Shown piece by piece: positions 41,461-51,380 of a stretch of DNA of 64,000 nucleotides. The stretch's first letter is position 1. The number at the start of each line of letters is the position of its first letter. The position numbers and the translations under genes are program-made. The notes beneath the pieces are model-generated. The model saw only the letters and a program-made list of their open reading frames with translations. It was not told where the DNA came from and did not search any database. This DNA is from Paracoccaceae bacterium (GTDB lineage Bacteria; Pseudomonadota; Alphaproteobacteria; Rhodobacterales; Rhodobacteraceae): NCBI GenBank assembly GCA_013373325.1, contig JABXIA010000120.1, forward strand, positions 1 through 64,000. Reading direction: 5' to 3'.

Positions 41461-41966
41461 GTCATGTCTCATGGCGCGTGCGGTCGGTCACGCGTGATCG
41501 GTAGTCTGCGGCGGCCAGCAGCGTTATCCCTCTACCCGGTCCGTCAGAGTGCGGCCCATCCGCATCGGTACGGGCTGGGGATGGTACGCACCTCACGCAC
41601 ATCGAAAGCAGCGCAATACGCGAGGGGTCGAGACGTCGCATATGAGGCTGAACACCTGCACGTCCCTCGGGGCGTGTTTCGGAACATCGCATCCACGCGG
41701 GCGGGCTCCGTCAGCACCCCGGCCAGGATCGGCGGGACGCGGACGCGGATGGTGGCGGCTGCGTGTTGGCAAGGGTCATCCGGATCACTCCTTTTTGCTC
41801 ATAGATGTGGATCGCACGGGGTCGGCCCAATCGTGCCCTCAGCTCACGCTTCGGCAAGCACAAATACGGCTTCCACGGCTGGCCGCGGACCCTCCGCATT
41901 TGCGCTTGCGACCGGACCTGTTGCCCCCGTGCTGGGTGATCCCCATCGCAACAAGGAGTAACCCAA
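41461..41966. other. Gene-free stretch before a small plasmid gene
   Basis: No complete gene is supported. On the minus strand an excellent ribosome site (AAGGAG) precedes an ATG at 41779, but the frame closes after 22 codons at 41711. In another frame the sequence continues as plausible protein (RVRVPPILAGVLTEPARVD), so it may be a frameshifted remnant of a small gene. Confidence 0.4.
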
Positions 41967-42173
41967 ATGACCAACCACTACGTCGCCACCGTCCCCGTCA
42001 AGTTCACCGATACCGATGGCCAGGAGCGCACCCGTTTTCAGCGCGTGGGTGCGATGTTTCGCAACACCCGCAACGGGGATGGAACGGAGTTCTTCAGCCT
42101 CAAGCTCGACTTCCCGGTCGCGGTCTCGGAGCTGGTGATGTTCCCACCGAGCGCGAAAGATCCCCAGGACTAA
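41967..42173 (+). CDS. Small conserved plasmid protein
   Basis: The 68-residue protein (MTNHYVATVPVKFTDTDGQE onward) is preceded by CAAGGAGTAACCCAA, a strong ribosome site. It is a small soluble beta-rich chain ending SELVMFPPSAKDPQD. I recognise no named family. A GC-rich hairpin follows 17 bp after the stop. Confidence 0.7.
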   Translation: MTNHYVATVPVKFTDTDGQERTRFQRVGAMFRNTRNGDGTEFFSLKLDFPVAVSELVMFPPSAKDPQD

Positions 42174-42689
42174 ATCCTCTGACGAGGATGGGCCGCCCCA
42201 GGACGATCTTGGGGCGGCCCGATCCCTGTTCCAGGGATGCCGGTCCCTGCGCGTTCAACGGACGCACTCCGCCCGGAATGATCAGGCCGCGACAGACCGG
42301 CCAGTCAGCCTCAAGGGGGCCATCCACAAAAACCTATCGGCCAGGGCCTCCCGGTTTTTGCGGCAGAGATTTGGGGATCCAAATCTGGCCCTCCTTGACC
42401 CTGCCTGTCCGCCCTGTCGGTGGGGTTTGCGCCCGCCCGCGGTTCCGTCCGAACACATGCGTGTTCGGCCAGAGCCTCGGGCGGGGCTGGCGGACGGGAC
42501 CCCTGGGACAGGTGTCGCTTGGAGGTGAGGGCGGCAGAGCCGCGTCCCTGCGGGCCGCGGCGTGAAGCGGACACCAAGGCTGCCTGAGCCTGGATGCGAC
42601 GTAAGTATATAATTGACAGCTTGGTATAATATCGTAAGGTAGGGGCAGCCTTGGTGGAAGGTGGCAGGAAATAGGGGGTCTTTCTTCGC
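42174..42689. other. Gene-free, hairpin-rich stretch before the mobilisation genes; candidate oriT
   Basis: Four inverted repeats occur in 280 bp: GGGCCGCCCCA/TGGGGCGGCCC (42190-42220), AAAAACC/GGTTTTT (42328-42359), AGATTTGG/CCAAATCT (42367-42386) and CCGAACAC/GTGTTCGG (42449-42468). The segment is followed by an AT-rich patch (42600-42645) and then the accessory mobilisation gene and relaxase. Transfer origins are usually next to these genes and rich in such repeats. No nick-site consensus could be matched with certainty. The first hairpin may instead terminate the preceding gene. Confidence 0.45.
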
Positions 42690-43271
42690 ATGTCGCGCTC
42701 AAAACGTCTCACAGATGCGGACCGCATGGAGATCGTTCGCGAAGCTGCGGAAGGCGTTTCCACTTCAGTGCTGGCGGAACGGTTTGGCGTTTCGGTGCGG
42801 GCGATCCAGTACACGCTCAAAGCCGATGCCGAGCGCCAGACGGATGCCGCAATTCCGGTCTCAGCGGTCAGTGTGAAGGTCACGGCTGCGGAGCTTGAGG
42901 CGCTCGACGCGGTGCTGGCGAAGGCGGGGATCGAAAGCCGGGCCGAGGGGCTGCGGCGGCTCATTCAGGCGGCAGGCGGGGTGTTCGTTCCGGACGCGCA
43001 GATGGCAGCTGAGATGGCGCGCTACCGCGCCTCGCTGCACGAGGTCGGCAATGGGGTCGCGCAGATCGCCAAACAGATGACGCAGGCCAATCGGCAAGGG
43101 CAGGGGGCCGGCTCGGAGTTCACCGAATTGCGCCTCGCACAGATGCGCGGGCTGGCGCGGTTCATCCTGGATTCCGCTGACGAGATCGACCTGCTCCTGC
43201 GCCGCCGTCGGGATGCGATGCAGCTGCAGGCCACGGCCGCGCTGAGGGAGTTTGCGCATGCAGCTGAATGA
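42690..43271 (+). CDS. Accessory mobilisation protein (MobC-like)
   Basis: The 193-residue protein starts with a helix-turn-helix (LTDADRMEIVREAAEGVSTS, then VLAERFGVSVRAIQYTLK) and continues with a helical part reminiscent of MobC/relaxosome accessory proteins (ELEALDAVLAKAGIESRAEG, then EVGNGVAQIAKQMTQANRQG). Such proteins bind oriT and help the relaxase. It overlaps the relaxase start by 14 bp, consistent with coupled expression of the relaxosome. Confidence 0.82.
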   Translation: MSRSKRLTDADRMEIVREAAEGVSTSVLAERFGVSVRAIQYTLKADAERQTDAAIPVSAVSVKVTAAELEALDAVLAKAGIESRAEGLRRLIQAAGGVFVPDAQMAAEMARYRASLHEVGNGVAQIAKQMTQANRQGQGAGSEFTELRLAQMRGLARFILDSADEIDLLLRRRRDAMQLQATAALREFAHAAE

Positions 43272-45591
43272 TGCCGTCCATGCCGTCACGGGCGAGGTGT
43301 TTCGGGATGGCTGGAGCCGCGTCCGGGGCTCAATGCAGGGGCTGCACGTGGCCAAGCAGACCCAGCTTGTGCGCGCGGCAGCAGGCCACCGGCCAGCGGT
43401 CTTCAAGGCGATCCGGGGCGGGGGAACGCATACCAAATCGCAGCTCGCAAACCAGCTCGATTACCTCACCACCAAGTCCACCCATATCGTGGACAGTAGC
43501 GGGTTCTTGGATGGCAAGACGAAGCTCGAGGCGGGTGACATCAAGGATCTGACCGAGCGCTTTGCCAAGCGGTGGGATGCGGGCTTCAAGCCCAAGCTTG
43601 GGCAGACCACCCACATGCTCATGTCCTTCCCCATCGGCACGCGCGGGGAGGATGTGCGCGACATCGCGACGGATGTGGCCGAGCGGTTCTTCCAGACCGA
43701 CGCGGGGCATTTCGACTACATCATCGCGGTGCATGAGGACCGCGATCACCCGCATGCGCATTTGGTGCTGAACCGCCGCTCGCAGGAAGGCGAGTTCTTC
43801 TTTCTGGGGCGCAACCACCGCTTCAACTATGACGACTTCCGCCTCGCCATGGTCGAGGAGGCCGAGAAGTATGGTGTACGGCTGGAGGCCACGCGGCGGG
43901 TGGATCGCGGCGTCGTGCATTACCCAGCCCGCACCAGCGAGGTTTACGCCGCGAAAGACGAGGGCCGCGCGCCCCGCGAGCGCGAACGCGTGGGGGCCGA
44001 CTTGACCCGGACGCTGGCGGAGATCGCCAACACCAGAACCGTCTACCATTCGCTTGCCGCGGAGGCTTCGCGTGAAGCCCGCGAGGATATTGCCGCGGCA
44101 CTCTTCCGCGCGGGCGAGGTGCTGGCGCATGGCGGGCAGGTGGACCGAACAGGAGATGTGTATATGGCCGAGGATCAAAGCTTCGAGGATCTCAGAAGCC
44201 TCTATGCGGAAAAGCTCGCGCGGGTGCAGGGCATGATCGCCGAGAAGTCTGACGCGGAACGTCCCGTGCTGGAAAAACGCCTCATCGAGATCCAGACGCA
44301 GGTCCAGCACATGCAGCCTCTCGGTTTGCGATCGAGCACGCTGTCTGAGGTGCCGTCGGAGGGCGGGGTCTACTCAGAGGCGAATATCGACACCAACCAG
44401 CTAGAACGTCTTGCCGAGCCAGGCCTGCGCTCACGGATCGACGCGGCCCTGCGCGGCACGGGGATCAGCACATCCGAAGTGGTGGCCCGGATCGAGACCG
44501 GGGCCTCGAGCGCCGCGCTGGAGCATCAATGGATCGCAGATGATCTCTCCAAGGTGGCCGAGGCGCGCGATCTGAACCTCGAACGCCGCGCCGATCTGGA
44601 ACAGGCGCGCGACATTCTCAACGATGTGCATGTCACGCTCGGCACGCTCTTGGAACGGGAGAACGTGCTGCGCCGGGATGGCGTCATGGAAGCGGAACCG
44701 GTCAGCGAGCGGTTCCATTATCACCGGGACGCGGTGCGGGCGATGGAAGGGACAATCCGTCAGGAGATGCGCGCAGACGGCCTGACAGCGCAGCAGATCG
44801 AGGACCGGGATTGGGAGGTTGTATCGCGAGCGGAGCGCCGGATCGAGACGGAGCAGCGCGCGTATCTCGAAGCACACCCGGACCTGCTCGCACGCCCCGG
44901 CGATGTGATCGACCGGTCTGAACCCTACAGGGAGACCATCACCGATGCGGCCCGCGCCAGCGAGATCACCCGCGAGGTCGACCGGATCATGGAGGGACGC
45001 GACGTCCGCACGCCCGTTGCATATGCTGTCACGGATGACTTGCGCGCGCGCTATCCGGACATGCCGTCCCATCTCGCCCGTGGGCTCGGCGCGACCTATG
45101 CGGCCGTCGTCGAGATACGCGACACGGAGGTCATCAATCAGGTCCGCCGCGAAACCGAGATGCGCGAGGGGCTTGGGGTTGGCACGCGCGACGCACTCCT
45201 CGCAGCCCGCGGTGAAACTGCGCCGCAGTCTGACCGTACCGACCGCCTCGCAGACGAGATTGCGCGTGTTCTGGACCATGAGCGGGCGGGGGAGTTGTCC
45301 GCGCCTTTCGAGACCGAGGCGGAGCGGGACGCTTTCCGAACCGAGATCGCGCGGGTGCTGGATGACCGTCAACTTGAGCGGCTCACATCCGGCGATGCCG
45401 ATGCGCTGGACAAGGTTCTCGAGGACCGCCTCGACCGGCTCTATGTCGCCAAGGTCTACCTGCAATCCGATGCCGCGACGGCCAACACGGAGGCCCTGCG
45501 CCAGGTGGTCGATGATCTTGCCGACACCGAATATGAAAAACACCGCGCCACAGACGTGGATGGCGAGACCGAGCGGGGACAGGTCCATTGA
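43258..45591 (+). CDS. VirD2-like relaxase
   Basis: The relaxase nicks oriT and leads the strand into the recipient. Within the first 250 residues are QLANQLDYLTTKSTHIV (a candidate catalytic tyrosine, about residue 69), HMLMSFPIG and the metal-binding histidine triad HEDRDHPHAHLVLN (159-172), typical of VirD2/MOBP-type enzymes. The remaining 500 residues are helical and highly charged, without a helicase or primase motif. I took the ATG at 43258; an alternative start two codons earlier is possible. Its stop overlaps the coupling-protein start (TTGA). Confidence 0.9.
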   Translation: MQLNDAVHAVTGEVFRDGWSRVRGSMQGLHVAKQTQLVRAAAGHRPAVFKAIRGGGTHTKSQLANQLDYLTTKSTHIVDSSGFLDGKTKLEAGDIKDLTERFAKRWDAGFKPKLGQTTHMLMSFPIGTRGEDVRDIATDVAERFFQTDAGHFDYIIAVHEDRDHPHAHLVLNRRSQEGEFFFLGRNHRFNYDDFRLAMVEEAEKYGVRLEATRRVDRGVVHYPARTSEVYAAKDEGRAPRERERVGADLTRTLAEIANTRTVYHSLAAEASREAREDIAAALFRAGEVLAHGGQVDRTGDVYMAEDQSFEDLRSLYAEKLARVQGMIAEKSDAERPVLEKRLIEIQTQVQHMQPLGLRSSTLSEVPSEGGVYSEANIDTNQLERLAEPGLRSRIDAALRGTGISTSEVVARIETGASSAALEHQWIADDLSKVAEARDLNLERRADLEQARDILNDVHVTLGTLLERENVLRRDGVMEAEPVSERFHYHRDAVRAMEGTIRQEMRADGLTAQQIEDRDWEVVSRAERRIETEQRAYLEAHPDLLARPGDVIDRSEPYRETITDAARASEITREVDRIMEGRDVRTPVAYAVTDDLRARYPDMPSHLARGLGATYAAVVEIRDTEVINQVRRETEMREGLGVGTRDALLAARGETAPQSDRTDRLADEIARVLDHERAGELSAPFETEAERDAFRTEIARVLDDRQLERLTSGDADALDKVLEDRLDRLYVAKVYLQSDAATANTEALRQVVDDLADTEYEKHRATDVDGETERGQVH

Positions 45592-47579
45592 GCGCGCCCA
45601 TGGGAAAGGCGCGGATCGCGACCGGTGTCTTGTTGGTAACGCTGGTGACCGCCGCCATGGGCTATACCATCGCCTCGGCGGTGCTGACCTACCAGGATCT
45701 CGGCTTCGGGGCAGAGATCGACTTCGCCTATATCGCGCAGAACTATCTGGCGATCCTCGATCGCCGCCCCGAGGACGCCCAACTTATTCACCTGATCGTC
45801 GGCAGCTTCGCCGCCGCCGGCCTGATGCTGAGCCTCGCCCTCTCGGGGTCAGCTCTCACACGCTTTGGCCAGACCCATTGGCAGTCTGCGCGCGAGATGA
45901 AGGCCAATGGCTTCTTCGGGGCGCCCGGGACCGGGTTCATCCTCGGCAAGCTGGGGACGCCGGGCTCCCGCGCCAATTACATTTGCTCCAAGGTCTTCCC
46001 GCATGCGCTGATCGTGGCGCCCACGGGCCGCGGCAAGACCACGGGCTTCGTCATTCCGAACCTGCTGACCTGGCAAGGCTCTGCCGTGACGCTCGATGTG
46101 AAGGGCGAGTGCTTCGAGGCCACGGCCCGGCACCGCGCAGCCCAAGGCGACAAGGTCTATCGCTTTGCCCCCACCGATTGGGAGGGCAAGCGCACGCATC
46201 GCTACAACCCGCTCCTGCGCATCTTTGAGCTGAAAGATCCCGCGCGCCAGCAGATGGAACTGCAGCTCCTGGCGACGCTGTTCCTGCAAAGCGACAATGA
46301 CCGGGTGCAGGGCCTCCTCAAGGGCGGGATCGATCTCTTCGTGGCGGCAGGGCTCTTGGCCTTCCAGCGCAAGCGTCCGACCTTGGGCGAGATCTACCGC
46401 ATCGCCGCCTCGGGCGGAAACAAGCAGAAGGAGTATTTCGCGCGGGGCCATGAGGTGGACAACAGGGCCGCCAAACTGATCTTCACGCGGCTGGCCTCGA
46501 CCAACAACGATACGCTGACCTCTTATGTTTCGCTCCTGATGACCTCGGGGCTCGATCAATGGCAGAACCCGGCCATCGACGAGGCGACGGCGGTGTCGGA
46601 CTTTGATTTCCGAACGATCCGCAAGAAACCCTTTTCGGTCTACCTCGTGGTCCAGCCGCTGATGGTGAAACCATTGGCACCACTGATCCGGCTCTTCTTT
46701 TCCGATCTCCTCTCCGCCATGCAGGAAAAGGATCCCGGGCCAGACGAGCCGTGGCCAGTGATGATCATGCTCGACGAGTTCAACCGTCTCGGCAAGATGC
46801 CCATCGTGGTCGAGAGCATCGAGACCCTGCGGACCTATCGCGGCCACCTGGCCGTCGTGACACAAACCATCCCCGCCCTCGATGAAATCTATGGCGAAAA
46901 CACCCGCCGTGCGCTGCAGGGCAACGCGGGCGTGAAACTCTATCTCACGCCCTCGGATGAGAAGACCGTCGAGGAGCTGAGCAAGGCGGTTGGCAAGACC
47001 ACGAAGACCGTCATCACGCGATCCCAGTCCATCGGCAAAAACCCCTTCGAAGGCCGTAGCCAGTCCACCCGGACCGAAGAAAGCTCTCTCCTGCCCGAGG
47101 ATGAGGCGCGCCGCCTACCGCTCGATGAAATCGTCATGGTCATCGACGCGCAAATGCCGGTCCGGGCCAAACGGATCCAGTACTTCGACGATCGGCTGTT
47201 CAAGGCGATCCACGCAGCACAGACGGGCGAATTGCCGTTTCCGGAGCCGGGGGGCGGGGGGTCGCAGGGCAATTTGCCGTTGAGTATGCGCGCCATGCCG
47301 ATGACGCCGCCAGCTGACGGTTCAGGCGGATCCGAGGCCGACGTTGAGGCCGCGCGCCAGACTGCTGATGGCCAATCGTCAGAGCAAACCCATCTCGCCC
47401 CAAAGAAGACCGCGCCCGTCGTTCAAGCCGTCATCGCCGAGGAACAGCGCCAGATGGAGATGGATTTTGCGGTGCTGGTGCCTTCTGATGATCTGGCGAA
47501 CGAGGAGGGAGACGAGCAGTTAAGGACCGCTTTGGCTGGCTTGGGCGAACTGGAGTCAGCCATGAATGAGAGGCATTAA
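45588..47579 (+). CDS. virD4: VirD4/TraG-type coupling protein
   Basis: The coupling protein is the inner-membrane ATPase that brings the relaxosome to the secretion channel. Two N-terminal membrane helices (about 8-35 and 65-90) precede the motor domain with Walker A APTGRGKTTGFVIPNLLTW (144-151) and Walker B MIMLDEFNRLGKMP. The TraG signature region AVVTQTIPALDEIYGENTRR follows. The start is either TTG at 45588, coupled to the relaxase stop, or ATG at 45600. The 663-residue length is normal; the C-terminal 120 residues are variable. Confidence 0.93.
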   Translation: MSAPMGKARIATGVLLVTLVTAAMGYTIASAVLTYQDLGFGAEIDFAYIAQNYLAILDRRPEDAQLIHLIVGSFAAAGLMLSLALSGSALTRFGQTHWQSAREMKANGFFGAPGTGFILGKLGTPGSRANYICSKVFPHALIVAPTGRGKTTGFVIPNLLTWQGSAVTLDVKGECFEATARHRAAQGDKVYRFAPTDWEGKRTHRYNPLLRIFELKDPARQQMELQLLATLFLQSDNDRVQGLLKGGIDLFVAAGLLAFQRKRPTLGEIYRIAASGGNKQKEYFARGHEVDNRAAKLIFTRLASTNNDTLTSYVSLLMTSGLDQWQNPAIDEATAVSDFDFRTIRKKPFSVYLVVQPLMVKPLAPLIRLFFSDLLSAMQEKDPGPDEPWPVMIMLDEFNRLGKMPIVVESIETLRTYRGHLAVVTQTIPALDEIYGENTRRALQGNAGVKLYLTPSDEKTVEELSKAVGKTTKTVITRSQSIGKNPFEGRSQSTRTEESSLLPEDEARRLPLDEIVMVIDAQMPVRAKRIQYFDDRLFKAIHAAQTGELPFPEPGGGGSQGNLPLSMRAMPMTPPADGSGGSEADVEAARQTADGQSSEQTHLAPKKTAPVVQAVIAEEQRQMEMDFAVLVPSDDLANEEGDEQLRTALAGLGELESAMNERH

Positions 47580-47690
47580 GAAGTTCTGGTACCTTTCAGA
47601 TTCGAGGATTTCTGGAGGTAGCGCGGAGACTTTGACATCGTTGAGGACGAGATTGGCAGCACGTTAAACTTGCCACATTGGGAAAAAAGT

Positions 47691-49475
47691 TCACTCTACC
47701 TTCAATCGATTTTGAAGTTCTGTCACAAAAGGCGACGGGCGTAAGTTAGAATGCATGATATGTACTTCTGATTTTGCCCGCGTAAATCCCACGTAGAAGA
47801 GACGCCGAGCTTCCGACTTCTGTGACGCAGTGGAGTTGTTTCTTGGAATGCTCCCCTGATCCATGCCAAACATGATGACGATCGGAAACTCTCGACCTTT
47901 GGCACTGTGAAGTGTCGAAAGATGTAGGCTTTCGTTCCCCTCGCTTTGGCCGGCGAACTGGGCGACAGTCATATCTGCACAATCCTTGCCTGCTTGGGTG
48001 CGCACGATGAACGTGTCCAGAGTTTCTCCCTCGTCTTTCATCGTGCGGCACTTGACCATCAGGTCTGTGATGATTGCCGCGCGAACATCTGACAACCATT
48101 GTCTCAGTGCCAAGGTGCCATCGCGCCGCGACCAAAGGCAGTCCATTAGCGCTCGCTGGAAGGCGAGGCGCGACTCTGATGTGTTGATCTCTTCAGCGAA
48201 CAGGCGTGCGCCCTCATTGACCAGCTGGTTGAAACGCGGTGTTCCTGTTTGCCATCCGCCCGAACACCATTTCGCGCAGCTTTCCAGCCAGCGCATCAGG
48301 CGGCTCGCACGAGGATAGATTGCGTTCGTGTCAGTTCTGATAACTGACAAGCCGATCTGCTGGGCTACTTCAGCAACCTTGTCACCCAGCCAAGCAGCGG
48401 GGTAGAGGAAAGCGATGTCTCCGGGTTCCAAATCCGGATGTCGTTTCGCGATGTCAACGATGACTGTCCTGAATGCCTCTGCAGCCTGGTGTTCGTAGCT
48501 GCCTTGCTGAGGGTGAAAGTAGACCGTGCCTTCCTCCGCACCTTCAGCCGCCTCGTAGTCTCGCGCTTCGCCAAGCGCAAAATTTGATGCCTCGACAATC
48601 TTCGATCCGGACCGGTAGTTCAGCCGCAACCGTACGCACTCGACATCTTTTCGAGCCGCCAGCTCGCGGAGAAGTTGAGGGTTCGCGCCGTTGAATTCAT
48701 AGATCGACTGGTCGGCATCTCCTACCGCGAACAGCCGCATGCCGGTGCTGAAGCAGAGGCCCATGACCATACGATGGAGCGCCCGTCCGAGGTCTTGGTA
48801 TTCATCGACGATGAGGACAGGGTACTTGGCGAGGATCGCACGTTGCAGCCATTCATGCTCGCGTAGGGCCCTTACAGCGAGAAGTGGCATATCGTCAAAG
48901 TCAATTCGCCCCATCGCTCTGAGCTCGGCTTCAAAGGCCTCCACCAATGTGGCCATCGAGGGATCGGTTTCACGCCATTCTGTGCTGTTTCTATTGAGAA
49001 TGGATCGGCGGTAAGTTCCCATTGTGAAATCAAGCAGTTGCGGATTTTCGCGCTCGCCGATCACCTTCTTGTACGCTGTCTCCAATGCCTGACGTCGTTC
49101 CGCGCGGGTTGCTATGCAAAATTCATCGGGAAGGCCCATATCGGCCGCTTTGGCATATGGAAGGACAATCTGCGTCAGGGAGAAGGAATGGACCGTACCG
49201 ACAAAAGCTCTTCGTCCGGGCTCTATGCCGAGCGCGGCGAGCCTAGTTTCCAGCTCCCGTGCGCATTCATTATTGTACGTGATGCACACGAGGCCTCGTG
49301 GTTCCTGAATGTCTTCGGACAATAGGCGTGCCAGCTTGACGGTTAGCGTTTTTGTCTTCCCGCTACCTGGCCCTGCAAGGACAACACAGTGTCCCTTGGA
49401 TTCGTAGGCTGCCCATTGTGCAGGGTTGGCCCGTAGAGCTTCGGCGGCTTTCAGATAAATGGACGCGTCAGACAC
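47691..49475 (-). CDS. gajB: Gabija helicase GajB (UvrD-like)
   Basis: The 594-residue SF1 helicase has all main motifs: Walker A AGPGSGKT at 34-41, GTVHSFSL, DEYQD at 224-228, GDADQSIYEF at 252-261, LNYRS at 285-289, LSTLHSAKGREFPIV and RRLFYVGFTRAKSEV. It follows gajA on the same strand with an 8-bp overlap (GTG start at 49475). An OLD-family nuclease followed directly by a UvrD-like helicase is the definition of Gabija, in which GajB helps activate the GajA nuclease during phage infection. Assignment rests on the pair. Confidence 0.9.
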   Translation of the reverse strand: MSDASIYLKAAEALRANPAQWAAYESKGHCVVLAGPGSGKTKTLTVKLARLLSEDIQEPRGLVCITYNNECARELETRLAALGIEPGRRAFVGTVHSFSLTQIVLPYAKAADMGLPDEFCIATRAERRQALETAYKKVIGERENPQLLDFTMGTYRRSILNRNSTEWRETDPSMATLVEAFEAELRAMGRIDFDDMPLLAVRALREHEWLQRAILAKYPVLIVDEYQDLGRALHRMVMGLCFSTGMRLFAVGDADQSIYEFNGANPQLLRELAARKDVECVRLRLNYRSGSKIVEASNFALGEARDYEAAEGAEEGTVYFHPQQGSYEHQAAEAFRTVIVDIAKRHPDLEPGDIAFLYPAAWLGDKVAEVAQQIGLSVIRTDTNAIYPRASRLMRWLESCAKWCSGGWQTGTPRFNQLVNEGARLFAEEINTSESRLAFQRALMDCLWSRRDGTLALRQWLSDVRAAIITDLMVKCRTMKDEGETLDTFIVRTQAGKDCADMTVAQFAGQSEGNESLHLSTLHSAKGREFPIVIMFGMDQGSIPRNNSTASQKSEARRLFYVGFTRAKSEVHIMHSNLRPSPFVTELQNRLKVE

Positions 49476-51273
49476 GTTTCACCACATACTGGATAGCATC
49501 TTCGAGGTAGCGCGGTGGCTTGCGTCCCTTGATCTTCGAGGCAAGACGTTGAGCGAAACGCCCCTTGCCGACCCCATCGATCAGATTGAGCAACTCGTCT
49601 TGGTCGATGCTGTCGTGATCGGCAAGCCAGCCATCAATCTGCGCCTGCCGCGCCTTGCTCCATTTTTCTTCATTGAGGGTTGCTAGAATGTCGTCAGCGA
49701 ACCCTCCTTCGTACAGATCGGTTTCAAGGGTCCGGATGTTGGTATAGATGCCAAAGTCCTCGAAGCGATCAGCGAGGTCGTCTTCATTCTTGTTTTCGGC
49801 AATATCTTTCAGTTCTTCGGCGAGCGCTGTTGAAATTTTTTTCGTTCTCACGCGCTCGATCGCCACAGCGAGTTTGATGCCCCGATTCACGGCTAATGGC
49901 TTGCTCTTCGGCATCGGGTCCCAATCTGTGATGACCGAGAAGGGGATGTCCAGCGCGGTCAGGAACTTTGCGTATGGCATAAAATTTGTCCCCGCGACCG
50001 AGCAAACGGTTATTCCGAGCATATCGAGCGAATAGCCAAGTGCCTCAGCGAAGAGTGGCACAAGAAACTTTTCGGCATCGCCTTCTACCAAGATGATGCC
50101 GCGCGCGAAAAGCATCTCGGCGCGCGTTACATCCAGATACCGCGCCAGATCTTCAGCCTCGCCTTCTGTCAATTTTATCGATGCAGTAGAGCAGCCGACC
50201 GTGCCCTCGTCAGCTTTCTCTTTGAGCAGAAGAATTGAACGTAGCGGAGCCACGCTGGCGATATGCGGGGAATGAGAAGTCAGTAGCACTGACATCTGTT
50301 TTTGCTGGTCAGGGTTGTCGACCGACTGGAAAAGGTGACGGTAGACTGATCGCTGCAGATGTGGATGAAGGTGGGCTTCAGGTTCTTCGATGGCCAATAG
50401 TGTGTGATCTCGATGGTTCTCGGAAATCAGTCTGCTCAGTTCCAGCGCTTTGAGGCTCAGGAACATTATGTTGGCCGAGCCAAGGCTTGCGTCGTTGATT
50501 GTCCGTCGGCCGTCATCGATCAACAGTCTTATGTTGCGATACAGGCGTGTGACATCGGTTGCACCAAAACCCAGACGCGGTGTCACATCCTGCTTTGGGC
50601 CACTCATGGCGGCAAAGAGTTGGCCGAGGTTTTTCTCAAGCTCACCGACGCTCTTGAACGCCGTCAGCTTTTCAGTTGCCTCTTCGATAGCTTCGCCGAT
50701 CTCATCAAGGTCTGCCTGGTTGATGCCGGCAAAAGCTTCTTCAATGAGCGGGCGCAGCGGCGACCGTCGCCAAGCTGCCAGATCACCTTCTGCGTCACGA
50801 AGAGCTGGTAACAGGTCCATTGTCAGGCGGCGGCGGAGGTCATGTCCGAACCGTTTCGTCTCGCTTTCACCGCCGAAGCAAATGAATTCCAAATCGTCGT
50901 CCGATGCCGGCGCATGGCCCAGTCCCGGTCGGGCGCGACATTCGTAGGTCAGGCGGACCGTATCCGGGTCATCGTCGAGGCGGAAGTCCGTGAGTAAGGC
51001 CAGGATATCGAGGTCGGTGTCAAATTCTTCGATTTCGACACTAATGACTATTTTGTCATCCACTTCAGGGCCACCAAGGCCGTCCCAGAAATCAACGAGG
51101 CCAAGTTGCCGCGCGCTGTCAGGTAGAGAGGGATCGAAAAGCAACCTGAGGGCGTGCATCAGGTTGCTTTTGCCAACCTTGTTTTCACCAACCACAACGA
51201 TATTCCCATCGAGGGCCACGTCCAGCTTCGAAAAGTTCCGGAAATTCTCAATCAATATTCGTGAAAGATGCAT
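49468..51273 (-). CDS. gajA: Gabija nuclease GajA (OLD family)
   Basis: The 601-residue protein has an ABC-type ATPase domain, with Walker A VVGENKVGKSNLMHAL (P-loop 29-36), LLAIEEPEAHLHP at 292-304 and the SHSPH loop at 333-337. A C-terminal TOPRIM nuclease domain follows, with ILVEGDAEKF (Glu398) and ITDWDP (450-452). This is the OLD nuclease layout, and the size is close to known GajA (about 580). It precedes and overlaps gajB. GajA nicks or cuts DNA when nucleotide pools fall during phage replication; this is family knowledge. Confidence 0.92.
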   Translation of the reverse strand: MHLSRILIENFRNFSKLDVALDGNIVVVGENKVGKSNLMHALRLLFDPSLPDSARQLGLVDFWDGLGGPEVDDKIVISVEIEEFDTDLDILALLTDFRLDDDPDTVRLTYECRARPGLGHAPASDDDLEFICFGGESETKRFGHDLRRRLTMDLLPALRDAEGDLAAWRRSPLRPLIEEAFAGINQADLDEIGEAIEEATEKLTAFKSVGELEKNLGQLFAAMSGPKQDVTPRLGFGATDVTRLYRNIRLLIDDGRRTINDASLGSANIMFLSLKALELSRLISENHRDHTLLAIEEPEAHLHPHLQRSVYRHLFQSVDNPDQQKQMSVLLTSHSPHIASVAPLRSILLLKEKADEGTVGCSTASIKLTEGEAEDLARYLDVTRAEMLFARGIILVEGDAEKFLVPLFAEALGYSLDMLGITVCSVAGTNFMPYAKFLTALDIPFSVITDWDPMPKSKPLAVNRGIKLAVAIERVRTKKISTALAEELKDIAENKNEDDLADRFEDFGIYTNIRTLETDLYEGGFADDILATLNEEKWSKARQAQIDGWLADHDSIDQDELLNLIDGVGKGRFAQRLASKIKGRKPPRYLEDAIQYVVKRV

Positions 51274-51380
51274 TTTTGCTCACTCAACATAAAAAAAGAC
51301 AGGACGCCTGCAGCGAGAGCCAGAAGCAGTTTGCAAATTTGGAGGACGATCCGCGACTAGGTAAACTCGAAGGAAAAACT

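Noticed and set aside
41711-41779. Minus-strand 22-codon frame with a strong ribosome site
   Set aside because: It is too short to support as a gene and is probably the start of a frameshifted remnant.
42610-42635. TTGACA followed by TATAAT as a promoter for the mobilisation genes
   Set aside because: The two words are only six bases apart, too close to serve together as -35 and -10.
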